This document shows, one piece after another, positions 22,127-34,500 of a stretch of DNA of 64,000 nt. This stretch comes from Asterochloris sp. CNOR1 (taxonomy: Eukaryota; Chlorophyta; Trebouxiophyceae; Trebouxiales; Trebouxiaceae). Numbering within the stretch: the stretch's first letter is position 1; each line of letters begins with the position of its first letter. The stretch is from contig OZ017757.1 in the NCBI GenBank assembly GCA_963969365.1, positions 248,001 to 312,000 on the forward strand, given 5' to 3'. The notes beneath the pieces were generated by a model, which did not search any database, was not told where the DNA came from, and saw nothing but the letters and a program-made list of their open reading frames with translations. Made by a program: the position numbers and the translations under genes.

Positions 22127-23600
22127 TCACCCTGGGTCATTGAGGGAGCTGCAACTAACCCTCTGCAGATTTATGCAGGAGGGCCTTGTAGATCGCTTGC
22201 AGGCCCTGGGCAGCTGCCACCCTCTCTGATGCCTCTGGCAGAGCCTCAGCATTGTTGCAGGCCGGGCAGAAGTTGTGGAACCACTCTGCGACGCTGATGT
22301 TCTCTCCAATCTGCAGCACCCCGTCAACTTGGAATAGTGGCCGCCACACAGACACCATAAAAGAGGCCTCCAAACACACAGGCAGTCAGCTTTCCAGCAC
22401 TGCCATCTGAAGCAGGGGGAGCTCGACAAGCAGGTCAATGTGCTGCGTTGCTGCTGAGCTGCTGCCAACCTGATCAGCCGACTCAGGCAACATGCTGCCG
22501 ACAGATGCGCCTATAATCAACACAAAGCATAGGCAACCAGCTTCTCTGTGCAGTCGCCATGTGAGGTGCTGCTGCAAACTCTGCTTGCAGCCAACAGATG
22601 CGCCTGGCACTGATGCAACCAACCCAATCCAACACAAAGCCTGGGTAGGAAGTAGCTCTGCTGCCACTCTGAACAGCACCGCTGGACGGGTGATCAGAGA
22701 TCAGACCGCTGCCGTCAAGCTTCCAGGAAGTTGCCCGCAAGCGTGCTTTGCACCCTCAATTGTGGTCCAGACCCCATCAGGATGCCCTGTCACACCCTGA
22801 CCATGCCAGCTGGAACACTCTGAAGCGGTGCCCAGCAAGGAACAGGTGGCATGCAACGCGAACACCCCTGGGACTGTGTGTTGACAGGGAACACCAAGCG
22901 CCAGCGCTGCCACATGCCAACCTCACGTCAGCCAAGCTGCACTGCCACATGCTGACCTCTAGTCAGCCAAGCTCCACTGTCACTTGCTCACCTCAAGTCA
23001 GCCAAGCTACTGCATTGCAACATGCTCACCTCACGTCAGGCCACTCCAGCCAAGCCCTGCAAAGCTTCCCTTGCAATTCCAGGCTCGCGGTGGAACACAC
23101 AGACAGCCAGGCCCACCTGAAAACTGGCTACAATGCGTGTGCAAGCATCCTTCGACTCCGCTGACATACCCTTCCGGGCAGAGGCACTTGTGTGTTGCTG
23201 GAGCGTCGGCAGCACCTCATGGATGCTCTGCCAGGGGGCAACGCTGAAGGCTGTCTCAGAGACCCCAAAACTTTTCTCCTGCCCTGCCACAAGCTCAGCG
23301 ATGCCCCGCTCAAGGCCAACATGGCACTCCTCAGACGGGAAGCGGCACATCTCCCACAGCCGTCAGCGTAAGAGGCAGCTGCAAGGGCAGATCCGGCCGA
23401 TCCACTTGAAACCACTCACCCTCCTTTCAGGCTGCTGCGCTGCTGCCATGCTCCTGCGGCGAGCTGCCAAGCTGGGCGAATTTTGCTGCCCGCGCTGTCT
23501 AAACCTATCCTTGTCTGTGCAGCTTCTGCAGGGAATGGTGGCGCGAGGCTATGCCCACTGCTGGCCTCACATGTGGGCCTGCTGTCAGCTGTAATGCTTC
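22127..23600 (-). pseudogene. Unrecognised minus-strand gene, duplicate A (degenerate)
   Basis: Open stretches with protein-like composition lie at 23350-23100 (CRFPSEECHVGLERGIAELV) and 22340-22155 (INIT-like GENISVAEWFHNFCPACNNA). The second is clearly related to 31060-30970 (GETITVAGWRHKFWPVCNNA) and more weakly to 25580-25430. The 5' part near 23550-23400 resembles 28640-28490. No family was recognised and no continuous gene model could be built, so it is most likely a decayed or fast-evolving duplicate. The conserved W-x6-9-CPxCNN motif may be a metal site, by inference only. Confidence 0.4.
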
Positions 23601-24200
23601 AGGGCTGCCGCTGATGTGCGTGGCCCAGCTACAGGTTGTGCGACTGGCGCATCCTAGTGGTGGAATTAAGCAGCTTCACAAAGCTACAAATGGCCCGCTG
23701 TGCACTTGCACAGGACAGCTGGCTGCTGCATGTCGCTAAGTCTACTGCAGATGCCTGCTTGGAAGCAGAGCTGCATTGGGGCCGCCCAGCTTCCTGCAAG
23801 GCAACGCGTTAGGTTCGCACCAGGTGTGGTGCATAGTGTGACACTTCATGCTCCCCCTGATCAAGAAGATCCTGACAGCGTCAAGTTGGCCCAGAGGCGC
23901 ACACAGGCCAAGCTTGGCGTTGAAACAGGTGGCCACAGCTGTGGTTCCAAGCTGCCCTCCTCATGCTTCACTGATAGACTGAAGCAGGTGGTATCACGCT
24001 TATGGCCACCCGCTTACTCTGGAGGAACCTGACACTAAAGCTGCCAGTGAGCCTCCATCACACAGCCACCCTATTCAGTGCCCTGCAAAGACTGATCAGT
24101 AGCACTCAAGGCGAGCACACCTGCCTGGTGCGGGTGATGCTGTCATCCACCCAGTTCTGCTTATCTGTGCACAGCAGCACAACACCTGCTCTGTTTGCAG

Positions 24201-25101
24201 GCACATCTGATGTGGAGGCTGGCCCGTACATCTGCAGATTGGCTCCGCACCTGCAACAGGAGTGGGACCATGCGGCCAACGCCCACCTAGGCGGCATCAC
24301 CATCACTCCTCAGAGTGGGAGGAAGGTCTGGTGGAGCAGCGGCATGTGCAAGGCTGGGCAGCCACACAGGTGGCAGACAAGAGTCAGCCATCGCTCAAGG
24401 GGCGACGGATGCCCTCACGATGTTGGCAAAGCAGTGTGCCCCTGCAATGATCTGGCTCACAACCACCCAGAGGTGGCAGCGGAGTGGGACTGGGAGGCCA
24501 ATGGGGAAAGGACGCCAGAGACCGTGACGGCAAGCAGCAACACCAAAGCAGATTGGAGGTGTGGCCTCTGCAGGCACAGCTGGACCGCTACTGTCAACAG
24601 CAGAACACGTGGGCGCGGATGTCCCCGGTGTGCCCATGAGGCCCGCCGCATTCAGCTGAAGCAGCCCAGCATCAGCATTGGAGCCCCGCATCTGCTGGCT
24701 GAGTGGGACTGGGAAGCTAATAAGAGACATGGCTGGCTACCAGACCAGGTCACTCTGGGCTCAGCCAAGCAGGTGCACTGGTACGTGGAAGATGAATGCA
24801 AGCTGGGCCTGGTGCACAGATGGCAGGCAACACCCCTTATGCGCGTTTGCAAGAACTCTGGATCCCCCTTTCCATCTGGCATGACTGTGTGTGCTTGCAA
24901 CTCCCTGGCTGTACAGTGGAGGCAGCTGACCTGTGGGATTCTGTGTCAAACGGAGAATTGACTCCTGGTGATGTACCAGTGCAGTCCAACAAAGTCCTGG
25001 CCTGGAAGGGCTCAGATGGTAGGCAGTGGCAGCAGCGTGTACAGTACCTTGTCAGCAGTGTCACAAGACCGCACGTCAACCAACTGAAACAGCAAGGTTG
25101 A
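24201..25101 (+). pseudogene. DUF4379-type zinc-ribbon gene, copy 3 (4-bp deletion)
   Basis: The core begins after the TTTGCAG acceptor at 24194-24200, and the open frame upstream reaches back to 24002. Repeats match copies 1, 2 and 4 up to AVCACNSLAVQ; then four bases present in copies 1, 2 and 4 (CCCA of GTGCCCAGAGG) are missing at about 24918, causing an early stop at 24961. The remaining C-terminus (EAADLWDSVSNGELTPGDVP...) is intact in the next frame and ends at 25099-25101. The break removes only the last repeat, so a shortened protein could still be made. Confidence 0.75.
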
Positions 25102-25420
25102 ATAAATAACTAAGTCGAGGCTGTGGCTCCTGTGAATATATCTCCAGACAGATGTCAGGCCAACCGGGAGGCTCAGCCTCTTGCACAGAGAGTGGCTGAG
25201 CCTTGCGGCAAGCCATGTGGGCTCTAAGTGAGGCTACAGCACCATCGACACACAAGGTCGCTGCCCGTGCACTCATGCATGGAAGCGAGGCTGTTCAAGA
25301 GAGCAGCTTTTAGCCTGGATGGCATGCTCAACACTGCCTTTGCGTCAGGGCATACATGCTGGGCGAAGCAGATTGCCAGGGGTTCTGGTGTGATTGCCTG
25401 CTAGCTTGATAGAGGGAGCT
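25102..25420. other. Spacer between duplicated units
   Basis: The 3' flank of zinc-ribbon copy 3. No gene, conserved protein segment or strong repeat was seen by eye. Confidence 0.4.
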
Positions 25421-25424
25421 GCGA

Positions 25425-28400
25425 TTGACCCTTTGCAGGACTTTGCGCCAGGGCCCTGCCAAGCTCTTGCACAGCTGCTGCCTTTCTCATGCGTCTGGCA
25501 GAGCCCTAGGCGTTGTTACATACCAGGCAGGAGCTGTGAAACCGCTTGCCACGTTGATGGTCTCACCATCCTCTAGCAGGTGGGCAGCTGACGTATGGGG
25601 TGCAACAAAGCACTACAAAGGAGGTCTGAACATGCACATGTCGCCAGCTTTGCATTGTTGCACTCTGAAAGGGTTGCTCAGAAAAGAGTCACTGCACTGC
25701 AATGCTGCACAGATGCTGCCAGTGTCACCACTCAGCTCAGCTGACAACACATCCAGCCCACTGATGCGCCTGGCGCTGGCGCACATTGTCAACTCAAGAG
25801 ATCATGGCGCAGGAAGCAGATTTGCTGCCACCTGTACATTGAGCAGCACCTGCTAAGTGGGCCGCAAGACCTGGTGCGCCTACCCTTCCAGCATTTGGCA
25901 GGCACACTTCGCAACCTGACTTTGTGGTCTAGATCGCATCATCCTGGCCGTGCCATCTGGAACACTTTGAAGCAAGGTGCAGCAACAACAGCTAGTAAGC
26001 AACACAAACAGTCATGGCTAGTCTGTAAGCAGAGAACGCCAAGCAATTGCATTGTTGCGTGCTCACCTCAAGTCAGCCCACCGACTGCATTGCCACATGC
26101 TCACCTCAAGTCAGTCCACCCAAGCCACGTCAGGTTTCCTTGCATGATGATGCTCACGGTGGAACTGATATGCAGATGCGAGCAACTTCCTGACTGAAAG
26201 CACAGCAGCACCTGCAGGGAAACAGTTTCAAGATGATCAGCAAGAAGCTTGCTCATCATGATGTAGCGTATGCTGCCTTCACTGATGGCTGGGAGACCCC
26301 GACAAGGATCTCCTGCACTGCTGAAAGCTCAGTGCTGGCCTGCTCAATGGCCACATGGCACCCCTGCACTGTCCCCACAATTAGCATACCAGGCCCGCAT
26401 CAGACTCAATATGGTCAGTCAACAAGCAAAAGCGCTTCTCCACCCAGCTATACTTCACAGACCTGGGGTCAGGCCAGGCGGCGCAGTGACAGCCTCCACC
26501 GTTAGGTTGTGAGACACCTTGAGAACCTGCTCTGCCCAGGCAGCGGCTAACACTCGTAGTGTTGAAGCCTGCTCTCTGGCCTGTGCCTTGGCCATGTTGC
26601 CCTGCAGACGCGCCACGCTCTTAGCAGCTCGTCCACCCACAACATAACGTCCTTCACCTCCTGGACGCAAGCTGAGGCTGCTGGTGGAGCACAGTACCGT
26701 GTCACCAGTTTTACACAAGGCGGCCCATGCAAATGGCTGACAATGGCTCCTGACGCTGGGCAGACTCCCGCACCTGCACTGTGTTTGATGGCATCATCTT
26801 GCGAGCAGCTTCCCCAGTGAGCGCCCTCCCTGCAGCCTGCTTGCGAGGGGCCGCTGCAAACAGGGCACATGGGGATGAGCCCAGGTGTGTGCAGGCCCAT
26901 CCTCAAACCAGGCAGCAGCGTCAAGGGCGCCTCTGGCGAAGCACACCTACACAGGCTGCAGCTTTTGCGCTGTTCTGACGACAGCAGCATTGTGCAAAGC
27001 GTGTTGATCCATCAGGGGCCCCACCAGCCACATGAATCATAATGAAACCAGCTCACCCAGCACAGAGAGCTCGAACCACGCATCATCTCAGCACATGCAG
27101 TCGCAAGACTCTCCCCACCACATGGGGTAGTCCTGAGGGTGCGCTGCTTAAGTGGCGATGCCGGAGCAAAGCATGGGTCAGTTGCTGACCTCGACAGCAT
27201 GCGACTCCACTGCTGCTGCCTGCCTGCCTTGCCACACAGTTTCTGCAGTCCCAGCAACCGCCTGCAGGCAGCAGCTGACATCACGAGTCCCCGCAAAGCG
27301 CATGCTCTTATGTCAAAGGCATGCAACAGCAAATGTCACCAGCCGGACAGCAGCTTGTGCATGGGGCCATGCATGCAGCACCAGGGTCCACCGCCTATTC
27401 ACCTCCAAGAGCCCCACACAAGCTTCTGGACTCAGCTGCTCGACCCTCCAGAAGCTGCAGTGTCTCACGCCCGTCCCCAGTGAGGGCATCTGCACCTGAG
27501 GCCCACTGATACAACTCATACAGCGGGCAGGGGCCCCCTCGCCCTGCATCTTACAACACTCAATCTCTAGAGGGACTCCTAATGCTTTGGAGAGTCATGC
27601 CTGCCTATAGGCCTGCCAGATAGGCCAGGAAAGCCAGTCTTGGGAGCTGTATGACATTGAGGAGATGTCCTGCGTGCACATGCAGATGCATCCGATGTGA
27701 AACTGCTGGGGACTGCCACAAGCCCACAACACCATTATCCAAACAAAGTGACTGCTGCGCAGAAGGTGCATGAAGCAGCATGTCACCCAAGCAGCAACCA
27801 TGGATGATGGCTGTCTGGGTCCTGCCATGCGGAGCCTCACGACGCACCAGCAGTCCACTGACGCTTGCTGCAGCAGTTAGCCACAACAGCGCAATTGACC
27901 ATCTGCTGTAAGAAGCGTAGGTGCCTCCCAGCGCTGCACACAGGGCTCTGAGGAGATCAGCAGCCTTGGCCTGCAGAGCAGCATGACTTGACGAACGTGG
28001 GGAGGTCAAGATGATGGCAGCATCAATGGCATGGCAGAGCATGGCCTGCAAACGTCAAAGTGCCATGCCACTGCCATCAGCTGCATCGCACACTGCAGTG
28101 TAAACTCTTTGCAGCACGACCTTGCTCAGGCATGCAGGACGTGCCACCACATAGAATGGCAGCAGGTCTAGTGGCCCTTCACGACCGGCAGCAGCCCAGA
28201 GTTGCCACCCTGTCCCGTATGCCCGGGCAGATCTGCCTTGTGTGCTGTCTTAATGCTGCCCCTGTCAGTTCAGATTTAGCCCCACACCAACACCAACCCC
28301 CAGGCCACCGCAGCGAACTTAACAGTGGCTCAGGCCCACCTATGTTGGGCCGCCCAGTGGTCCCTGGGACACAGGTCGTGCCCTGGTAGACCAACCTATG

Positions 28401-28770
28401 CCTCTGCACATCCCACATCACCGACCTCACACGGAAGCACGTTCCCCACAGCCATCAGCGTAAGAGACCGCTACATAGCCTGCAGACCCAGGTGAAACCA
28501 TTCACCCTCCCCATCTGATTCGCCATCTCCTGGGGCTCTCCTGTTTATGTTGCAGAGCTGCTGCAACGCTCCTGCTGTGAGCTGCCAGGCTGGGCTCTGT
28601 GTCTGGTCAATCCCTACCTGTGCAGCTCCAGCAGCAAACGGTGGCGAAAGGCTGTGCCAACTGCTAGTACAGATGCGGCCAATCAGACATTGCTGTGTGA
28701 GGCTGCGCAGTCTCACCACCAGCTGGATGCACCTTGGTCCAGTTGCACACCCTGCAGCGTGGCCATGCAT
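25425..28770 (-). pseudogene. Unrecognised minus-strand gene, duplicate B (longest copy)
   Basis: Several exon-like stretches read well on the minus strand: 28640-28490 (GIDQTQSPAWQLTAGALQQL), 28042-27820 (AMLCHAIDAAIILTSPRSSS, then SRWSIALLWLTAAASVSG, possibly a membrane helix), 27330-27225 (RACALRGLVMSAAACRRLLG) and 26715-26480 (PGGEGRYVVGGRAAKSVARL). The 3' part at 25580-25430 is a badly decayed relative of the CPxCNN segment. I do not recognise the family and cannot fix all splice sites. The arrangement next to and divergent from a zinc-ribbon copy repeats that of duplicate A, so the two genes were duplicated together. Confidence 0.4.
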
Positions 28771-29457
28771 AACTGTGGCAGTCCTGAAGCACCGGGTACG
28801 GCACTCCCTGCTTGCCTGTTCTTATTGTACTAACCAGCGTGTCCAAGCTGCCAAGACTATTGCAGATCCCTGCTTTCAAAGTTGCACATGCCTGCTTTGT
28901 GAGTCGACAGAGAAAATGCAAACATCAGTCAGGCCTCTCAGAGGGCAGTATGGACTGAGAAGGAGCTTATTTTGCTCACATTGATGTCAGGCTGTACTTG
29001 AGCTTCCGAGCGTCCTGCATAAATGGCAACATGTTGGTCTTGGACATTGGCTGGTGCAGAGTGAGACCAAGCCATGTGGTACAGCTTCACGTGCTACGTA
29101 ATCCGGACTACAGCATCGAGTTGGGCCCGTTCACTGGGCAAGGGTCAGACTCCCACAGCTGTGGTTCAAGCTGCCCTCCTCATGAACCAACTATCATCAG
29201 ATCGAAGCCAGTGGAGCATGCTTGACGCCACGCCTCTTGAGACGCCATATACCATTGATGCTGTCAAGGTCACGCGTGAGGCACTTGGCACCACAGCTGC
29301 CAAAGCTGCACAGAAGACTCTATCATGCAGCCATAACTGGCCAGGCCTTACAGAGTAGTAGCATCCAAGCCAAGCAATACAGCTTGGTTCAGCAGTCCTT
29401 CCATGAAGGATCAATTCCTGCCTGAGCACAGCAGCACAACATCTGCTTGGTTTGCAG

Positions 29458-30374
29458 GCATACCTGATGAGCAGGCCGGCCCCGACATTAGCCAATTGGT
29501 TCTACACCTGCAACAGCAGTGGGACCGTCCGGCCAACACCCACCTGGGCAGCATCCTCATCGTGCCCCAGAGCCACAGCAAGGTCTGGTGGAGGAGCGGC
29601 ACGTGCAAGATTGAACAGCCGCACAGGTGGCAGGCAAGAGTCAGCAATCGCTCAGATGGTGCCAGCTGCCCCTTTGATGCTGGCAAAGCAGTGTGCCCCT
29701 GCAATGATCTGGCCCACAACTACCCAGAGGTGGCAGCAGATTGGTACTGGGAGGCCGACGGAGAGCGGACACCAGAGAATATGACAGCATACAGCAACAG
29801 CAGAGCGGCGTGGTTGTGCGGCCTCTGTGGGCACGTATGGAGCGCCCAAGGGGTGCACAGAACACATCAAGGGAGCGGATGCCCCCAGTGTGCCCATGAG
29901 GCCCGCCGCAAGAAGACAAGGCAGCCTAGCATCAGCGATGGAGCACCACACTTGCTGGCTGAGTGGGACTGGGAAAGCAATGAGACACATGGCTGGCACC
30001 CAGACAAGGTCACTCTGCGCTCGCCGGAGCAGGTGCACTGGGTCGTGCAAGACGAGTGCAAGCTGGGCCTGGTGCACAGATGGCAGGCATCACCCAATGA
30101 CCGCACTGAAGACAACACTGGCTCCCCCTTCCCATCCGGCCATGCTGTGTGTGCCTGCAACTCCCTGACTGTGCAGTGCCCAGAGGCAGCAGACCATTGG
30201 GACCTTCCATCAAATGGAGACCTGCCTCCCAGTGATGTATCAGTGCAGTCAAACAAGGTTGTGGCCTGGAAAGTGTCCAATGGCAGGCAGTGGCAGCAGA
30301 AGGTTCATGAAGTTGTCAACAGTGTTAGAAGACGGCGCATCTCTCGAAACAGCAAACCTGAGTCACTGAGCTGA
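29458..30374 (+). CDS. DUF4379-type zinc-ribbon repeat protein, copy 4 (intact)
   Basis: A continuous frame (back to an ATG at 29403; core after the TTTGCAG acceptor at 29451-29457). It shows the repeat order: HLQQQWDRPANTHLG with a WW-containing strand, AVCPCNDLAHNYPEVAADW, AAWLCGLCGHVW, GCPQCAHEARRKKTRQPSIS, HLLAEWDWESNETHGWHPDK, AVCACNSLTVQCPEAADHWD, and a last SNKVVAWKVSNGRQWQQK strand. These W-d/e-x-x-x-N plus CxxC units are the DUF4379 probable zinc-ribbon signature; zinc binding is inferred. With copy 1 it is the only undamaged member. It is closest to copies 2 and 3 over the whole length. Confidence 0.78.
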
Positions 30375-30949
30375 TTTGTGGTCAGGCAGAATTCAAGATT
30401 GTTTTGTCACTAAGCACCACATTGATGGTGAAGCAGACTAGCCCTGTTCTGACTTGGATGCACAACCAAGGATCCATCTGGGCCTCCTGTGAACAGACGC
30501 AGATGAATTGGCTGCAGCGTGCAAGCTTGCACTCTCAAGAGTCTCCCAAAGCCTATGCAAACAGGGTGAACTGGGCATGTCATGCAATGACTGCATGCAG
30601 CACCCAGTGCTGTCCATCGTGTGTCAGTTTGAGGTCCCACTGCTGGCTCAGAAAATTGCCAGGGGACCTCACTGTCCTTGCCAGAGAATCTGACAACTTT
30701 GCATGCAGACAAATGGCGCACGAATGGCGCAACAAAGGCAGTTCCATGGTATCAGTCATGTGTCCTCATGCTGTGGCCTGAGTGCCACCATCTTCAGGGC
30801 TTGCTTACCATAGGGTCTCCATGCAGGCCACAGCAGCTCCCTGGTGGCCTGGCTAAAGCGAACAGCAGCCACCTGAATGGCATTGTAAGCCCCTTGCTCA
30901 CTCCTTGAGGGTGGCACCAGAAGCACCGAGCTTATCTACAGGGGCATTG

Positions 30950-31312
30950 TCCTTGGGCTCATCAAGCAGGAAGCATTGTTGCAGACCGGCCAGAATTTGT
31001 GCCGCCACCCTGCCACAGTGATAGTCTCACCACCTTCAAACCGCCTGTTAACCTGGAACATTGCTGCGGCACAGACACCACAAGTCAGGGCCCACTGACG
31101 CACCTGCATCCAGCTTCCCAGAACTGCGATCTGAGACAGAAGGAGGAGCTCAGCAAGCAGTGCCATGCGCTGCAATGCTGCCGGGCTGCTGCCAGTCTCA
31201 GAGCCCAACTCAGGCTGCATGCGGCCAACGGATGCGTCTGGCATTGATGTGATAATGAAACCATTTTTACACAAGCATGGGCAGCAAGGCTGGCATCCTG
31301 ACAGAGTCACAC
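30950..31312. pseudogene. Fragments: minus-strand CPxCNN gene 3' end and a zinc-ribbon relic
   Basis: On the minus strand 31200-30970 encodes a relative of duplicate A (LLAELLLLSQIAVLGSW, then GETITVAGWRHKFWPVCNNA). On the plus strand 31277-31312 encodes QQGWHPDRVTLG, matching the GWHPDKVTL stretch of the zinc-ribbon copies with no other part of the repeat left. This is a truncated remnant of another duplicated unit. Confidence 0.5.
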
Positions 31313-31572
31313 TGGGACGCTTGAGCCAGCATCAAGGCAGATTGTTTCAAGCATGGACATGGTTCCCACGCACAAGCCATTTGAGAAGGACTTGACCTTG
31401 ACCTTCATGATGTGGATGAAAAACAGCACACCCTCCGGTAGCAACAAAATGGCTGTCAGATGGGCCTCATGTAGGTCACGTTCATGCGATCATGACCCGC
31501 ATCTTCGACTTGCTCTGATCCCCATCCCGGGGGACTCCTAAAAGGCCGTAGATCAGGCATGTGCGCGCTTCC

Positions 31573-34500
31573 ATGATGCAGCAGGTCTCAATGCACCATC
31601 CCAAAAGCATGTCAACACCCAGGGCCTTGCACTGCCCTGCTGCTGGTCCCGCCTGCACCAGACACCGCCGTTGCCGCATCCCAGCAGCAGCATGCAGGCC
31701 TGATGCAGCAGACTCAGCCCAACCAGTAGAGGCAGAGGTGCTCCCGCCATGGCGGTCCCAGCAGGCAGCGCCGGGGCAGCTGCAGGCCCTCAGGCTGCTC
31801 TGCCTGGCAGCAGCTGCAGCAGGGGCACCCCTGCTGCTGCCAGCCGACGCTGCAGACGCATCCCCTCAGGATTTGGCGCTCCTGGGGCAGTTGCAGCTGC
31901 CGTCGCTGCGCAACCCCTTTGACAATGGTGCCATTGGAGTCCTGGACTTCCTGGTCCACCATCCCTTCATAACTCTAGGAGCGGCTTTTGCGGTGTACTG
32001 GATTGTCCCCAGGACCATTAGATTTGCTGTGCGCTGGGTGGTGAGTGAACCTCAGGTTGACTTCATCTGAAGCTGACGTCTGGGCAGGCTCCCTCTGACT
32101 GGTTTTTGCAACCATGTGCTCACAGAGTGTTGACCCTAAGCATAGACCTGGCAACAGTGTTTTGTAGCTTAGATGCCTGCTTCACAAGCAGCACCAATGT
32201 TCAGCAGAGGGTGGTTGTGGCAAATTTACTGTCAATGGCCCCAGCTGGCTCACACCGCTTGGCTGGCTGCAATGTAAGCTTCTCATCTGACAAGCCATAC
32301 AATGCGGCACAATCACGAGAGTGCTTTTCTTTGCACCGCTCTTGGCAGTCAGCTGACTTGAAGTCAACTCTGCTGCAGGTCCTGCCGGCGCTGGCCTTCG
32401 GAGCCATCTACCTGGCACTCAGCAGCCCTGCAACCACCTTTGGCATCCTGAAGACTGTCTTTGGCTGTGAGTACACTCCCTGCTGCCTCAGCACACACAG
32501 GCAGGATTTGCCCCCATTTTGGCTTCCAGGATAGTCAAACATTTACAACTAACAGGGTCCACAGGCTGGGGACATTAACACTGGCTGTAGTACTGTTACT
32601 GGAGTCCCATCTTGCAGACTTTGAGGTTTGTTGCAGTCAGCAGGGTTGTGGCATGCCCACCGCGCTCTGCAGGTTTGCAAAAGGGATGTTGACACTGAAC
32701 TGATCAGACCTATGCCGTGCAGAGGTTGTGGCGCTCTCACCAGGCTCTGCCTCCAGCAACAGTTCTTGCACTCAGCCAGACTGGTGCCAGGCAGCCTCTG
32801 TGGCGCACCTGATGCTGGACAGCAGCAGCGTGCCCCTCCACGAATGGCATCCTCCCTGGCGCACCCAGCAGGCTCTGCATGCCTGCCTTCCACCACCACC
32901 TTGCATTGAGCCAGACTGCTGCTGTGCAGACTTTGTGGCGCACCCCGTCGTCGTTAGTGGGGGCATCCTCATTCTGCTGGCCCTGTCCCTGAGCCCTTAC
33001 ATCCTGGCGCTGGGAGGCGTGGCTCTGGTGCTCACTGGAGGCAGTCTCATTCCCGGGCCCATACGTGGCATCCTGCCCGCACCTCTGCAGCAGGTCAGCA
33101 GCATGTGAGCATGCAACCAAAACTTGACACAACAGGTGAACCCCATTGTGGGTTTTGCCAAGGTAGGGCTTGTCAGGCTGAGCTTGCGACACACAGCACG
33201 CCTGCCAAGCATGTGAAGCGGAAGCGATAGGCAAACATGGTTCGGGGACCACTTGCAGCATCGTGCCAGCCTTCCTGGGGCAGGTGAGTGGGCAGGCCCA
33301 CACTGGGCCTTCTTGCGGCTCCCTGCAGGCCACAGTGCAGTAGGAGACCCTGCTCCGACATGGGCACTTTTGTTCTTGGGCATCTGCAGCATAACTCTGG
33401 CACGTCTGCAGCGGGTGGACTGCTTGAGCCAGACACATTGTGGCCTGCTGGCCGCAGCGCAGTGAGTCAGGCTCAGGTGGCTGGCCAGCCTCCTTCCTGG
33501 CACCTTGCCTTCCCCGCCACGCACCATGTAAGCTTGACAGGCCCACATGGGGGCCTCCTGGCCCCCCATCTCGTGTCTGCAGTGGGTGAGTCTGCTCAAT
33601 AAGGCCAGTGTCATCCTGAGGGGCCATCTGTGGCTGCCCGCAGCCTACACAGGGGCTGCAGGTTTTCCTTGGCCAGCTGGTACTAAACATACGAGGGTTT
33701 AGTGATACGAGAACCACAGGCTGGCAGGGCTGCAAGACTTCCAGAAACAACAAAATCCAATCTGCATGGCAGGCTCTTCGGTTTTGGGGGGCCACGACGA
33801 TGGAGCTGCCGAGGCACCTGCAGCAAGCAATGGCGCCGAGTGCGCAGGCCCTCTTCAGACCACCTAGTGCGCAGGCCCTCTTCAGACCACCTTGTGAGCT
33901 GGACACCTGGACACCTCTAGGCAACCCTGTCATCAGAGCATTTGCCTGCCAATCCCTCTGCAGCCGACCCCATCTGCCTGGCAGGAGACGAGACGCAGCA
34001 CTTACTGACGCCTGCTGGCAGCAGCTCAGAATGACTGCGCCTGCAGGCCTCATGGCAGCGTGGCTTATGTCACCTCCCACCCAGGTGCTTCTGTTAATGG
34101 TCACCTGCAGGCCACACAGCAGCTTGACCTTGTGCCATCCCCTGCCCAGGTGATCAAATATCTGGTTTCCTGCAGGCCGTGTGGCAGCTGGACCTTATGC
34201 CAAGTCCTGACCAGCTGTTTGAGCAAGCCACATTTAGCTTCACTCCATTTCACCTCTAGTCCAGGTAGTCAGGCAACTAGCTTTCTGCAGGCCACGCAGC
34301 AGCTGGAGGCCGTCCAGAAGTCGATGAAGGGGCCTGTGCAAGAGGCTCAGCGAGGCCTGTCTGGGTTCACCGACCAGCTCTTCCACAAGGACCAGAAGGT
34401 GAAACAGCAAACAGGCTGGGTCGTAACGACATGGCAGTGGCGAGGGTTTGGGCACACTGTGACGTCTTGATTCCTGTGTCCTCTTTGATTTGCACACTGG

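Noticed and set aside
18576-30374. Transposon encoded by the zinc-ribbon genes
   Set aside because: No transposase, reverse transcriptase, terminal inverted repeats or target-site duplications could be identified.
32737-34104. 455-residue open frame on the minus strand
   Set aside because: It is antisense to the membrane-protein gene exons and introns, has no recognisable domain and is rich in Cys, His and Gln as expected for a shadow frame.
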